Of a stretch of 64,000 nt of DNA, positions 36,209-47,400 are shown piece by piece. Position 1 is the first letter of the stretch. Every line of letters begins with the position of its first letter. This DNA comes from Excoecaria cochinchinensis (Eukaryota; Streptophyta; Magnoliopsida; Malpighiales; Euphorbiaceae). The notes beneath the pieces were generated by a model. The model had not been told where the DNA came from. It ran no database searches and was given only the letters and a program-made list of their open reading frames with translations. The stretch is taken from the NCBI GenBank assembly GCA_947683425.1, contig CANTUQ010000159.1:6524001-6588000 (forward strand), written 5' to 3'. The position numbers were made by a program, and so were the translations under genes.

Positions 36209-37254
36209 GATAAAATAGGGAAAATAGGGATTTACCTCGCCGGAGGGGAGGTGGTCGACACCACCAACGCCGGAGGATAGATCGGAACGTCAGCAACCAT
36301 CCATCAGCAGTCACGCGCCGGGAAGAGTCACCAGTTGGCCGGAAATCGTGGTGAGGCGTTTAGGGGGTCCCTCTCCGATCTCACAACTGCCGGCGAGTGG
36401 TGATCCCCGGTGGCCACCAGCCGGTGCGTCAAAGTCCGGCGGTTCTTCTGGCGGCGCGCGTGTGGCTAGCCGGTACTGCGGCTGGTAAGCGGAGGCTCTG
36501 CCTCCTCTTCTTCTTTTTCTCCTTCCTTTTTCCGGCGCCTGGTTTCGGTTCCCGTGATTTGCTGCCTCTGCTCCCTTATTTTCTTGCTTCTCTTGCTTTG
36601 TTTTGATTTTGGTTTGCCTTTCTTGCTTTTTCTTTCTATTTTCCTGGGCTTGTTCTTGCTCTCTCTGTATCTTTCTTGCTCTCTATTTTTTATTGGTCTT
36701 TCTGTGTTCTTCAGCCGAGAGAGCTCTCTCCTCTTTCTTTTCTTTTTTTTTTCTTTTCTTTTCCTTTCTTTTTCTTTCTTGATCTGCCGAGAGAGCTCTC
36801 TAATTGCCCTTCATTCTTTTCTTTTTATACCCTAAAATTAGGGTTGGTTTTTTGGGTCAATTAATAATTTCCTCCATTTTTAATTTTTTAATGACTTTCA
36901 CTTAATTCAAATAACACACATTAATTAATTTAAACATTACATATTCATTAAACATTACATATTAATTACATTACATATTTTACATCTTAATATAATTAAT
37001 CTATTTAATATATCATATAATTTATCTAATTAATTAAACACTTTACATATTAACTAATTAATCTTTAATCTTTAATGCATTTTAATTATCTAATTAAACT
37101 TACAATATTAATAAATTAAATTAACCCAACATTAATAATTAATTTCTAATTTTACCTACCTAATCTATATTATATATTTTTTTTCGGAGGGAATTACTAA
37201 GGACCCAAAAATCACTTTTTGACATTAAACCCGACTCGAGACCCGGTGTCTACA
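34349..37254 (-). repeat. Element C 5' LTR
   Basis: TGTGACGGGC to GGTGTCTACA, 2906 bp. (AAT)n tracts are at 35540-36210, the CG-rich patch at 36235-36560, and the TATA-like motif at about 36823-36830. It differs from the 3' LTR by scattered substitutions, densest in the first 100 bp, plus changes in microsatellite length. Confidence 0.9.
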
Positions 37255-37259
37255 CTTGG

Positions 37260-37384
37260 CTTTATCTTTCAAAGTGAAAGGAAAAAGCCTAAGCTTAATT
37301 GCATCAGCCGAAACCCCCCATTAATCTTAAAGGTATCACAAATCTCTAAAAAGTTTGCCAAATAAGCATTAGGATCCTCCTTTG
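37260..37384 (-). pseudogene. N-terminal gag piece of element F, separated by element C
   Basis: The minus-strand translation reads EDPNAYLANFLEICDTFKIN, characteristic of Athila gag, and continues across the C insertion into 18463. At about 37384 it is joined without LTR or TSD to gag of B on the other strand. Confidence 0.8.
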
Positions 37385-38220
37385 CCAATCATGAAAGGGA
37401 CCACTTTGTCTAAGAGGCAGAAGGTAGAGTACTTTTGTTTGAGTCTGGCTGGCCCTGCCATCGACTAGTATCATGACCTCGATCGTCGAACTAAGGAAGA
37501 TTGGGATCTACTCACGGAGGAGTTCTTGAGGCAATATGATTGCAACACCAGGATGGAGGTGACTCTTAAGGACCTTGAATTAAGGACCTTGAATTGCTCC
37601 AGCAGAAGGCCGGGGAATCTTTTCACCACTATCTCACCCGCTGGCGGAACAGGGTAATGGAAATGCGAAGAAAGCCGGACACCCAAGACCAGATCCGCCT
37701 GTTTATCAAGAATGCAAGCCCGTATTTGAAGAATGGTCTGAAGATGAAAGGGCTAAAGGATTGGGAGTCTCTAAAAGACATAGCCATTGAGGCGGAGGGA
37801 TAATTCTTGGCCTGGAAAGCTAGCGATGATAGTTTTGCAAAAAGGGCTAACACCGGTCAGGGAACCAGTAGGCCAACTGGTCCCAGTAGCAGCACCAGAA
37901 GATCTGTTGAGGTGTCCGCTACTGACATCCAGCCCCCGAGGAAATTTTTGAACCTAGGGAGACCCTTATCTTGGGTTTTGAGGCGCTTGAAGGAAGGAAA
38001 GTTGCAACCTTTTGCTCCTAGGCCAGCTAAAATGCAAGGAACGCCAGGTCACAAGGACCATGAATACTGTGCATTTCATCAGCACACAGGCCATCTAACA
38101 GACAATTGTAAGGCACTGAGACACTCTATTCAAGATCTGATTGATGACAAGCAGATTTCTGACCCTGAGAAGAGGGAATCCAAGAAGAAGCCTGGTTACA
38201 ATGCTTTGCCGCCACCAGTT
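37385..38220 (+). pseudogene. gag of element B (broken)
   Basis: Capsid-like core (KVEYFCLSLAGPAID, then LTRWRNRVMEMRRKPDT) followed by a basic linker and the zinc knuckle YCAFHQHTGHLTDNC. Breaks are a TAG at 37466-37468 where A has tryptophan, a 14-bp direct duplication of AAGGACCTTGAATT near 37568-37595 that shifts the frame, and a TAA near 37801. The N-terminal half seen in A is missing. The gag frame is fused in phase with the downstream protease frame, as expected for a single gag-pro-pol polyprotein. Confidence 0.9.
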
Positions 38221-39345
38221 TTTATGATCGGATCCAGCTTGCTAGAGTGGTACGTACTGCAAGACTTGTATGGGAGCGAGAGTATTGTTGTTGTTTGTTC
38301 TAAGGATAGAAGAGCAGTTGTAGTGACTATTAATTGTTGGTCGAGCAGTGAGAGCGGTGAAGAGGCCGAAGAGGAAAGAGAGACGAACTTAGATCTGTGG
38401 AGATCTGATGAGGATGAAGAAGAGGTAGGGGTTGTGACAAGAAGTGGGAGAGTGGTCCCTGAGATTACAAGGGTACCAGAACCAGTGCAGCCATCGACGG
38501 AAGAGGAGCCGGAGGAAAACCAGATTGTTAAGCAGTTGAAAAAGACCGCGGCTCAGATATCCATCTGGGATCTCTTAAGACAGTCCCCTTCTCACTGTCG
38601 AAAAGTGGTAGAGGCCTTGACTGAGTCTACTATTGCCACCACAATTTCCCCATCAGAGCTTTTAGGTCTAGTTAAAGGAGGATCGGGGGAGAGATTGGTT
38701 TTTTTCGATACCGACCTACCAGTCGAAGGCCGCGATCATAACCAACCCCTGTATATCAAAGCGCAGATTAACGGCAAGCACACCGCTTGCGTTATGGTAG
38801 ATGATGGATCTTCTATCAATGTTTGCCCTCTGATAGCTCTTCAGGCTTTTGGATTGAGTGAGGATATGCTCAGTGAATCAGATTTAACGATTATAGCCTA
38901 TGATAATTCAAGAAGATAAGCCTCAGGATCATTCAAGACCCTGGTCAAAACGGGACCCATTGAGGTAGAAGTAGAGTTTGTGGTTATGCCCATTCCAGCT
39001 AATTTCTCAGCCCTGCTCGGGAGGCCTTGGTTTCACAGGCTAAGAGGAGTACCATCCACGCTGCATCAAATGATAAGGTTCCCACATGAAGGGGAGGTGG
39101 TAACTATTAAGGCAGCCAGGGAGAATCTAGTGTCGGCTCTTGAAATTACTAATCAGCCATTTAGTGGCTTTCACGTGTCAATGATAGGAGAAGAGCACGG
39201 GCCAGTGGACAACCCAGCAGTGGCTAACATGATGAAAAAGATGCACTATCTCCCTGGGGCTAGTTTGGGTAGAAACTCTCAGGGGCTGCAAACTGCGATC
39301 ACCACTCGAGGTCAGAAGAACTGAAAGGGTCTGGGGTACAGAGGC
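38221..39345 (+). pseudogene. Linker, aspartic protease and G-patch-like region of element B
   Basis: After an acidic linker, the retroviral-type aspartic protease shows its active-site motif VDDGSSINVCP (38797-38829), then a flap region and LLGRPWFHRLRGVPSTLHQ. This enzyme cuts the polyprotein. Glycine-rich LPGASLGRNSQG and GLGYRGGFG motifs follow, resembling the G-patch found after the protease in many Tat elements. Breaks are a TAA at 38917-38919 inside the protease and a TGA at 39322-39324. Confidence 0.85.
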
Positions 39346-40720
39346 GGCTTTGGCAAGAAGAAGACGGCATAAAAGATCCCTCATATTTCAGAAAGCTTTA
39401 TGCCCGCATCCTCATATGCGCTTACACTGGTAGGGATGAGCCACAGTGGGTGAATGGGAGGATTGTTGCCGGATTTGAGATCTTCAACGATGTATTTGAC
39501 TGGGATGTCGGAGTTATCAAGACCGTTGAGAGCTTCTGGGATGAAGAGGTCATGACTCAGTGCATTGTTTGGGACAGAGGTGAGCCCGAAGAGGTAGTCA
39601 CAGAACAGATGTTAGCAGCTAGGCTGAAAGGGAAAGAAAAGATGGTAGAGCCAGAATTGAAAATTGGGGATTGGAAGATTTCCTCAAACATAACTGAAGG
39701 GCCTCTATTGAATCAAGAAGCCGATGAGCAAGCTGCAGCAGCATCAACCTCTAGGGAGGCAGAAGAAGACTTTAGCTTAGATGGTCTTTTTATTCCAAAA
39801 CTTTTTTATGATGTAAATGACAATTATAATATTATTAATAAGGCAAATGATTTCTCTTACTTGTGCGATGTTTCCAATAATTTCAACATGCATGAACATG
39901 ATCATATTCCATCAATTTTTGAGATTGATTCCATTGATGCAACGCCTTTTAATCTTGGAACCTCAAAAAATCCAAAAGAAATTCTAATAGCATCAAATAT
40001 AACTCCCGATGAGAGAGAAAAATTTGAGAGAATAAAAAGAAAATATGAAAAAGTCATTGCCTGGACCTATGAAGACATGCTAGGGATCGATCGGAACGTA
40101 GCAGAACATGCTATCCCGACTTATCCAGACTATAAGCCTGTGAAATAGAAGTTGAGAAGGCTCATGCCAGAATGGGCAGACAAGATCAAGGAGGAGATTC
40201 GGCAGCAGATTGAGGCCAAGTTCCTTGTTGAAGTGCAGTATCCTACATGGTTGGCGAACGTAGTCCCTGTAGCGAAGAAAAATGGGAAGGTCAGGGTATG
40301 TGTGGATTATAGAGATCTGAACAAGGCCTGCCCTAAAGATGATTTTTCGCTACCCCACATTGATGTGTTGATAGACAGTACCGCCAACTGCGCGATGTAT
40401 AGCTTTGGGGACGGTTATGTGGGCTACAACCAGATCCTAAACAAGATAGTTGACCGGGTTAAAACCGCTTTCATCACAGAGTGGGGGACATACGCCTACC
40501 GAGTTATGGCTTTTGGCCTGAAAAATGCAGGGGCCACATACCAGAGGATGGCGACCAAGATTCTAAGCGACCTTATCCACAAGGAGGAAGAGGTATATGT
40601 AGATGACATGATGATCAAGTCAGCCACCCGAGAGGGCCATTTCGAAGCTCTAGAGAAGTTCTTCACCAGGATTGATAAGTACAGTCTGCGACTTAACCCC
40701 AAGAAGTGTATCTTCGAGTA
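39346..40720 (+). pseudogene. Reverse transcriptase and preceding linker of element B
   Basis: RT copies element RNA into DNA. The linker includes VNGRIVAGFEIFNDVFDWD and NPKEILIASNITP, followed by RT motifs VCVDYRDLNKACPKDDF (from about 40299), FGLKNAGATYQR and the catalytic YVDD (40596-40607). The active-site aspartates are kept. Breaks are a frame change near 39360, a TAG at 40149-40151, and a frame change at about 40717. One change is visible in the second conserved block (SFGDGYVGYNQI; other elements usually have MDGY). Confidence 0.9.
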
Positions 40721-41410
40721 ACTTCAGGGAAACTGTTGGGACATGTCGTCAGCCAGAGGGGAATAGAAATTGACCCAGACAAGGTAAAGGCTATTAGAGA
40801 GATGCCCGTGCCGCAAAAGGAAAAGGGTGTAAGGAGCTTCCTGGGCAAGCTGCAGTACGTCAGCCGATTCATTGCCAAGCTCACTTCGATATGCGAGCCA
40901 TTTTTAAGCTGCTCAGAAAGAATCAGCCTGTGGTCTGGAACGAAGACTGCCAGAAAGCCTTTGACAGCATCAGGAAATATCTGTTGAATCCGCCAGTGTT
41001 AAGGCCGCTACAACCGGTCAAACCGCTTATCCTGTATCTAGCAGTGGAAGGAAGTTCTGTGGGTGCCATAGTGGCTCAGGCGGATGAATTTGGAGTGGAA
41101 TTCGCAGTTTATTACCTCAGCAAGAAGTTCCTGGCTTATGAGATAAAATATGCTGAGGTAGAGAAGATCTTCCTCACAGTGATTTGGGCATCAAAGAAGC
41201 TAAGGCATTATTTCCATTCGTACAAAGTTCAGGTAGTGGCCAAACAGAATTCGTTGAGATATTTGCAAGAAACTCCGTCTTTGCTTGGTAAGATGGGGAG
41301 GTGGTTGCTTTTGCTACAGGAGTTTGATGTGGAATACGTCACTCGCAAAACTATTAAGGGGCGAGCTATAGCCGAATTTCTTGCTGAGCATCCTATTCAA
41401 GGTGACACTC
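40718..41410 (+). pseudogene. RT connection and RNase H domain of element B
   Basis: RNase H removes RNA from the hybrid. The translation starts VTSGKLLGHVVSQRG and continues with FLGKLQYVSRFI. After a one-base frame change near 40905 it reads LYLAVEGSSVGAIVAQ, YYLSKKF, YAEVEKIFLTVIWASKKLRH and KGRAIAEFLAEHP. The order of these motifs is that of Ty3/Gypsy RNase H. Confidence 0.85.
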
Positions 41411-41752
41411 CCGAGTTCACCTTTCCTGATGAGAGCATAGTCGTGATTTCTGTCCAAGGATGGCAGTTACAATTCGACGGGGCAGTGAATAACAAGGGGG
41501 CTAGAGTTGGAATTATTTTGACAACCCCAGATGATGAGAAACTCCCTCTAGCCAAGAAGTTGAGGTACAAAACAACCAACAATGAAGCCGAATATGAAGC
41601 ATGCATTTTCGGGTTTGAAGCTTTAGCGGCTTTGGGGGCAAAGAATATAGAAGTCTTTGGTGACTCATCCTTGGTGATTAACCAGATCCGAGGTGAGTGG
41701 ACTGTAAAAGAAGAGCTGCTGGTACCCTATGTTGTATATTTGAAAGAGATAT

Positions 41753-44606
41753 TGTAGACACCAGGTCCTGAGTAAACCTAGATCGAAGTTACCCAATGAT
41801 GATAATTGCCTTCACCGGCTTAAAAGGTTAAAAGTGATGGTTTTCTCGTCAAATTTGCATTTTAGAGTGAAAAATTAAAAAATAATAAAAAATATTTAAA
41901 AAATTAATTTTGAAAAATGGGGGCTTAAAATTATGATGTTTTTAGTCAATTTAAAATTTAAAAAAAATAGAAAAAAAAATTAAAAAAAAAAAATTTTCGG
42001 ACCGCGAGTGTCGGGCGCGGCAGCGCGCCCAGCTCGCAGGCGCGCAGGCGCCCATCGCGCAGCGAGCGCAAAGGCGACGCTCAGCGTCGCCGATGCTGCG
42101 CGTCGCTAAAGGCGCGCGCAGCATCGCGCACGCTGAGCGCCGCACGGAGCGCTTGTGCGCGCGCGCGAGGCTCGCCTGGCTGCCGCTCCGACGCCCGTCG
42201 CTCTATAGCGACGGGCATACCGGCCGTCGCTACAGGGTCTGTTACCCAAAAATCCTATTTTCAGCCCTTTTTCCGATTTTTTCACCCAAAAATCCGTTTT
42301 TTATTCCATTTTTTTGGGGTTTTTGACTTCAAATTAAATTCTAAAATATTTTTTTAGGTAATTAAATAATAAAACTTGATTTTATCATTGAAAATAAAAT
42401 AATTTTGGGTTAAAATAGGTTTTTTCCTTAATTAAATTAGGGCAACCTATTTTATCCTATAAATAGTTTATGATGAAATCAAAAAGCCTTCTCTCCACAC
42501 ATTTTTTAGACCAGATTTTTCTCTTCATCTTCTTCTATTTTCTCTTCTAAAATTCCAGATTTATTCCCCAACCAAAAATCAAAAAGAAAATCAATTGTTT
42601 CATTCTTTTTCCAACCTAATTTCTTCTAAACATATTTTTTAGAGGAAGTTTTGTTGTTTGATTCAATTTTTGAGACAAATAGAATAATTATTTGTTCTCA
42701 AAATTGTTTTTAATCTTTTATTTTGTGTTCAATAAAACTTTTTCATTGATTTTGTTTTGAATCTCTTTTTGATAAAAAATTGATTTTGAGACAAATAAAA
42801 TAATTGTTTGTCATCAAAATCTAATTTTTATTTGATTTTCTAAAATAAAACTGCAATCAATTTGATATGAACAAAGTGATTGATTGTTCTTGAAATCATT
42901 TTTCTTTATTTTAATCAATAAAAGTTTTTTTTTGATCAAAATCATTTCTTTAGGCAAAGGTATCAATTCTTTGTTCTTAAAGAATCTTTGATCATTTTTT
43001 TCATGTTTCTTGGAATAAAATTCCAACATTTTCATCTTATTTCACTCTAATATTGTGAATCATCAAACAAAGAAATCGATCATCTTTTCCTTCATCAAAT
43101 CCAATATTCTGAGGGTAAACATTCTGGGCTTGTTTTTATTATTACTTTTGGTTCATATCTAATTTATTTATGTATATTTTATTTTATTGTTTTCATTTAT
43201 TTTATTTATTTCAGATTTGTTTTATTTAATTTGTTTATATATGATTTTTATTCACATAAATATTGATTGTTTATTATTTTTAACATGTAATTAATTTTTT
43301 TCACTTTAATTCATCATTATTTTTAACATGTAATTAATAAATTCATTTTAAATTAATCTTTTTGCCATGTAAATGGTTTATATCATTTGTGAACATATTT
43401 AATTAATCATATTGTTCATTTAATTGTTTTCATCATTCTTTAATTGTTTCATTTATTATTCTTTTCTTTATTATTTTATATATTCTTTGATCCGTTTATC
43501 TTCATCATCATTGTTATCATGTTCATATTTTTACATGTATTAATTAATTAACATGTTTTATTTTATCTTCATCACATTATTTAATCATTTATCACATATA
43601 ATCCATGTTTCTCATTTTATTTTGGTTTGTTAACATTTTGATTTCATTATCATTCTTTTCATATCATCTTATTATATTTTAATTTGTTATTCATTATTTT
43701 GTATGTTTAATTGATTTAATCACTAACATTATTTTATTTGTATTTTGTTTTTATGTCTAAACTCATTTTTCGCTTGGGCGTTTTTGCGAGCACATCGGGA
43801 GGTCCAAAAAGGCTCGTTTGGTTCATATATTTATTTTCTTTATTTGTAATATTTTATTTAACTTTGCCATATAATTTTCTTGTAAAATTATTTATTTAGG
43901 CTCGCTAGAAAGAAAATCACAAAAAACGTTTCTATTAATTAACTTGACATTTTTTAATATAAAAGGGGACCAATGTCCTAGTTTTTCATACCCAAATAAA
44001 TCGTCATATCAAAACTGTTTCATAATAAATATGCATGCGAGGACCAATGTTCTCACTATTAATGAATAACCCGTTTTATGCATGTATTTCACTTTTATAA
44101 ATGGGAGTTGTATTCCGCTCCTAGTGTTATTGTAATTTATTTTTAATGTTTTATTTTGGATTTTGCTTACATTTACCGCTTTTGATATGAATGATTGCGC
44201 CTTTAATTTAAATTGCATTGTGTGGAAAGTTGATGAAACAATGAATTCAAAACTTAATTATAATATTAATCAAAGTACGAATAAATGAGAAGTCCCGAAC
44301 CCTGCTCTGGTCTTTGGGCTCGAGAGGCTAGAGGTTATCCTCCAAGACACCTCTTGTGTCACGAGACTTAGACGTTAATCCTAGGCCTCATGGCCCAATA
44401 TGGATAAAATGCGCAAGTCTTAGGCTCTCCGAGGCGAGAGAAACTTTCCCAATGTTCTATTGGGTGGCGACTCCATGAAACCTCTTTGTTGCCCAACATA
44501 GACGCACTTGCGATTTATCGCAAGCTGTTGACGGACCCACAATTGCCCCGATCGCCCACGTGCGGGCGGTCGAGCGGGCGGCCGCGGGGATCCGGCGCGC
44601 GTCACA
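41753..44606 (+). mobile_element. Element K: solo Tat LTR inside the aRNH domain of B
   Basis: TGTAGACACC to GCGCGTCACA, 2854 bp, with no internal region. The flanks GATAT (41748-41752) and GTTAT (44607-44611) agree at four of five bases, a slightly decayed TSD. It is the same family as the LTRs of A and J. The CG-rich block is at 41995-42240, TATAAATA at 42458-42465. Solo LTRs form by recombination between the two LTRs of one element, which removes the interior. Confidence 0.9.
42458..42465 (+). promoter_or_regulatory. Likely TATA box of solo LTR K
   Basis: CCTATAAATAG about 218 bp downstream of a CG-rich block that contains CGTCGC and GCGACGG inverted pairs (42185-42240). Confidence 0.55.
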
Positions 44607-44690
44607 GTTATGTGCGCAGTTTCAAAACTGCACTTTCCACTTCGTACCGAGAGATGAGAACCATCTAGCTGATGCGTTGGCAACCCTAGT

Positions 44691-46053
44691 GTCGATGTGG
44701 CATAATCCTGAAGGGGTAGCTATGAAACTAGTGCTAATTTCGAGTTCTGAGAAGCCCAGCTTTGAGATCAAGCTAGTAATGGAAGTAGAAGTGGCGAATG
44801 GAAAACTATGGTACTTCGACATTATGAATTATTTGGAGAATGCTAGGTTTCCAGAGGAAGCTACCGAGAAAGACCAGAGAATGATCCGGACGCTATCTAC
44901 TCAGTTCATATCCTTGGAAGGAGTGTTGTACAAAAGACAGGTAGACGGGATTCAGCTCAGGTGCTTAAATGAAAAAGAAGCCCGCAAGGTAATGGAGGAG
45001 ACCCATGCAGGCATCTGTGGGGCTCACATGAACGGTTTAACTCTGGCAAAGAAGATCATGAGGCAAGGCTTCTATTGGCTTACGATAGATAATGACTGCT
45101 CAAAGTATGTCGAGCAATGCCAGTTATGCCAACAGTACGCAGATTTGAGACATCTGCCAGTATCAGAGCTACACAACCTGACATCGCCTTAGCCTTTCGC
45201 TGCTTGGGGGATAGATATCATTGGAGAGATTCGCTCTACGGCATCTAATGGGCACAGATACATCATAGTCGCAATTGACTATTTTACCAAATGGGTAGAG
45301 GCAGAATCCTTCAAAAAGATTGACGCAAGGGATATGGCCAAGTTCATAGAGAGAAATCTGATCTGCAGATATGGCCTCCCTCACCACATAGTGTCTGACA
45401 ACGGGGTACAGTTCATGGGGGAAACCAGGAAGCTCCTTGAGAAATATGGTTTCAACCACCATAGATCCTCTCCCTACCGACCACAAGCTAACGGGGCAGT
45501 AGAGGCCGCCAATAAAAATGTTAAGAGGATCCTATCCGAGATGGTCCAAACTTACAAAGACTGGGCAGAGAAGCTACCCTTCACACTGTGGGGATACAGG
45601 ACAACGGTAAGGACATCTACGGGCGCTACGCCGTATTCTCTGGTATACGGGACGGAGGCAGTATTGCCAGTTGAGATAGAGCTCCGATCGTTGAGGGTGG
45701 TTATGGAAGCCCAAATTCTGGAGGCTGAATGGGCACGACAGAGGCTACAGCACTTAAACTTACTGGATGAGAGTAGGCTGAAGGCTTATTATCACAATCA
45801 GGTCTACCAGAAGAGGTTGGCCAGGACATTCGAGAAGAAGGTGAGAAAGCATCCGCTCAGGAAAGGGGACTTAGTGTTCAAGCAGATGAGACCAGGTATA
45901 CCGAATATCAGAGGAAAATTCAGACCAACCTGGGAGGGGCCGTATATCCTTAAAAAGCTATTGTCCAAGGGAGCTGCAATCTTGTAGGATAGCGATAGAA
46001 ATGAATTCAAAGAACCAATCAATATCGATAGACTCAAAAGGTTCCGTGATTAA
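44691..46053 (+). pseudogene. Integrase of element B (broken)
   Basis: Integrase inserts element DNA into the host genome. The zinc-binding HHCC domain is seen in ETHAGICGAHMNG through CQLCQQ. The core domain carries the three acidic catalytic positions in AWGIDIIGEI, VSDNGVQF (about 45391) and GAVEAAN (glutamate codon 45502-45504). The C-terminal domain has RKGDLVFKQMRPG and PTWEGPYILKKL. The protein ends near 46053 (RFRD). Breaks are a TAG at about 45190 between the zinc-binding and core domains and a TAG at 45985-45987 near the C-terminus. No chromodomain is seen, as expected for Tat. Confidence 0.9.
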
Positions 46054-46751
46054 AGACCAAAAATAAAAAGAAGAGAATAAAATGCCCTGCAGGTTGAAAA
46101 TCGAAAAAAGGCGGCCATTCTAAAATTGGGCGCCTCGACAGGGTGAAAACTCAAAAAAGGCATCCTGTGCAAAAATAAGAGGCACGAGAGAAAATGTCTA
46201 ATCGTGAAAACCCGAGAGGGCCGATTGGTAACAGGAGTTAATGCTGTTAAAATTTGGTTTCATGTATTAATAAGGTGTACACGGTCGAGTTAATGTCAAA
46301 ACTGATCATGTATGCTGAAATTGCATGGAAATGTACACAATTTCGTGAAATAGAACAAATATTATTCTTTTCATTTTCGTCATTTTCTAGTTCTGCATTA
46401 AAAAGAAATGTAACACCAAAAGAAATACATATGCAAGCTAAGCTAAGTCCTGCCACTGCTCTCGCCAACCAGATGCTGGAGCCCTCGTGTCATATTATCA
46501 GATGCTGGACTAAGGACCCATTTCTTGTATTCGCTGGTTGAAGCCACAGAATGATCGCCGAACCTCGGAATAACAGTCTTCACTGGTAGTTTGCTCCACA
46601 GCTCATGATACCTAGAGGCGAAGGCAGCCGAAAGAGCTCCTCCTCGAAAAGATAAGGGAAACCTCACCACATCCTGGGTCATCCCAAGCTAACGTGCACA
46701 TCGAGAAATGATGCAGAAAGTGGCTTGACGGAGCCCGCAGAGGGGAACACA
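46054..46751 (+). other. 3' UTR of element B, proximal part
   Basis: Non-coding. It holds short phrases such as GAAAACCCGAGAGGGC (46206-46220) that recur in antisense in A, I and J, showing it is a conserved post-integrase region. Interrupted by the CACTA element H. Confidence 0.7.
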
Positions 46752-46764
46752 CACTACAAGAAAT

Positions 46765-47400
46765 TTCACTTTTTGTGACGCAAAAAATTGTCATGAAAAA
46801 TTCATTTTTCTTCGCTGAAAAGATAAGGTGACGATTTTTTATCATCACAGAGAACGTAACGGTAGGTGCGTAACATAAAAGTTTACGTGACGATTTACTT
46901 TTTTGTCACCGTAAGTATATTTTTTGTGACGAAAATGATTATCGTCATCTTTATTTTTTACTTTTCATGACAAAAATTATATCATAAATAAAATTATATT
47001 TCGTCACATTATATTGTTTATCGTCACTAAAAATTTGTATTTTTTATGACAAATTTAAAATTTGTCACGAAATTAAATATTTTTAATGACGAAACTCCGT
47101 TTCTTGTTAAAACCATTAAGCATTGGTTACGTAATTATCGTCACAAATAAATATAATTTTCGTCATAAAATATTTAATTTCGTTACTAAATCTAATACTT
47201 TAAGTGATGAAAAATAATTTCGTCATTAAATTAATGTATATTAACGATAAATATAAATCGTCATATTACGTTACATTTTAGTGACATAAATAGGGATAAA
47301 AATAATTGTCACAAAAAATAGTTTTAGAGACAATTTTTTATTGTCATTAAATTATATTTTTTTATTACAATATTAATATCGTAATTATAAACATTATACC
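46765..47400. repeat. Left subterminal repeats of element H
   Basis: Many copies of GTGACGA/TCGTCAC with AT-rich spacers, partly decayed. The mirror set lies at about 51575-52060. These are likely transposase-binding motifs. Confidence 0.75.

Larger units (their letters stand above)
18464..37254 (-). mobile_element. Element C: complete non-coding Tat retrotransposon (LARD-like)
   Basis: The two LTRs are 2906 bp each (18464-21369 and 34349-37254), flanked by a perfect TSD CTTGG (18459-18463 and 37255-37259). PBS (34328-34348) and PPT (21370-21386) are present. After subtracting the nested element D, about 6.6 kb of interior remains with no gag or pol. It consists of two tandem arrays, the block shared with A and I, an ATG/CAT-rich stretch, and a conserved leader. 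It sits inside gag of F, in the same strand sense. The LTRs differ by clearly more than those of D, so C is older, as nesting requires. Movement must have depended on proteins from a related element. Confidence 0.9.
9645..37384 (-). mobile_element. Element F: Athila-like retrotransposon without pol, split by C and G
   Basis: Minus-strand order: gag N-terminal part (37384-37260), interrupted by C, the rest of gag (18463-17499), a spacer, an Athila ORF-1 relic (16503-15333), a 3' region split by G, a PPT (11251-11237) and the 3' LTR (11236-9645). No protease, RT, RNase H or integrase is seen between gag and ORF-1. The 5' LTR and PBS are missing: at about 37384 the sequence passes directly into gag of element B. 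Athila assignment rests on gag motifs, the ORF-1 relic and the PPT context. Confidence 0.8.
41440..44690 (+). pseudogene. Archaeal-type RNase H (aRNH) of element B, split by solo LTR K
   Basis: A second RNase H typical of the Tat lineage. Acidic motifs occur in order: QFDGAVNN (about 41471), TNNEAEYEACIFG, FGDSSLVINQI (about 41657) and, beyond the LTR, HLADALATL (about 44662-44688). All four catalytic acidic positions appear kept. K splits the domain between the third and fourth motifs, with the reading frame of the two sides consistent with a 5-bp target site. Confidence 0.9.
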
